Under the pieces are notes generated by a model. It did no database searches, was not told the DNA's origin, and saw only the letters and a list, made by a program, of their open reading frames with translations. The translations under genes were made by a program, and so were the position numbers. From Leptolyngbya sp. Heron Island J (lineage in GTDB: Bacteria; Cyanobacteriota; Cyanobacteriia; Phormidesmidales; Phormidesmidaceae): DNA of 44,102 nt. The stretch covers positions 1-44,102 of the forward strand of contig NZ_AWNH01000073.1 in assembly GCF_000482245.1 (NCBI RefSeq), in the 5' to 3' direction. How positions within the stretch are numbered: the first letter of the stretch is position 1; each line of letters begins with the position of its first letter. This document shows, in pieces, positions 44,060 to 44,102 of this stretch.

Positions 44060-44102
44060 CTTCAATCTCTATAGCAAAGCAATGAATTGATTACTAAAGT
44101 GT

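Overview
The window is chromosomal DNA of a nitrogen-fixing cyanobacterium, most likely a filamentous non-heterocystous one of the Leptolyngbya type. Reasons: the gene order nifB-fdxN-nifS-nifU-nifH-nifD-nifK, a cnfR/patB-type regulator inside the cluster, many GCGATCGC (HIP1) sites, and cyanobacterial paralogue families. The genus is inference.

Left half (1-21771), nif island. A leftward operon nifB, fdxN, nifS, nifU, nifH, nifD, nifK runs off the left edge; nifE, nifN and others are presumably beyond it. A 1.4-kb divergent control region (8584-9983) separates it from a rightward set: nifP (cysE-like), an 89-aa nif-cluster protein, a Dps ferritin, a 47-aa membrane peptide, nifV, nifT, a thioredoxin-like [2Fe-2S] protein and a 52-aa peptide. 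A leftward four-gene set (158-aa helical protein, ArsC-like nitrogenase-associated protein, two small unknowns) is divergent from cnfR. After cnfR come gapN (NADP-dependent glyceraldehyde-3-phosphate dehydrogenase), a NafY/NifX-like cofactor carrier and a 114-aa unknown. The control region carries two arrays of the same 22-bp-phased motif, two copies facing nifB and three facing nifP. They are good candidates for the target of the cluster's activator.

Middle (21900-33000), accessory genes. An SbmA/YddA-type ABC exporter converges on a TetR gene, which is divergent from a secreted SnoaL-like protein across two matching dyad operators. A Met-rich zinc-ribbon protein follows, then the known trio of circularly permuted ATP-grasp, alpha-E and transglutaminase proteins. 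A beta-helix protein, a repeat-rich region with a nested small mobile element, a fused remnant of a metal ABC transporter and a second transglutaminase complete this part.

Right (33093-43899), signalling genes. A 1279-aa STAND-like NTPase has a transmembrane helix and a large putative extracytoplasmic part (two choice-of-anchor-D and four tandem-95/cadherin-like units). A 140-aa protein directly downstream shares with it a Gly/Asn-rich motif resembling a RHIM-type amyloid signalling motif. A membrane desaturase and a 1496-aa NACHT protein with 14 WD40 repeats follow. The STAND plus 140-aa pair, possibly a sensor with its effector, is the best candidate for an undescribed system.

All calls come from reading the sequence and from memory of protein families; no database search was run.
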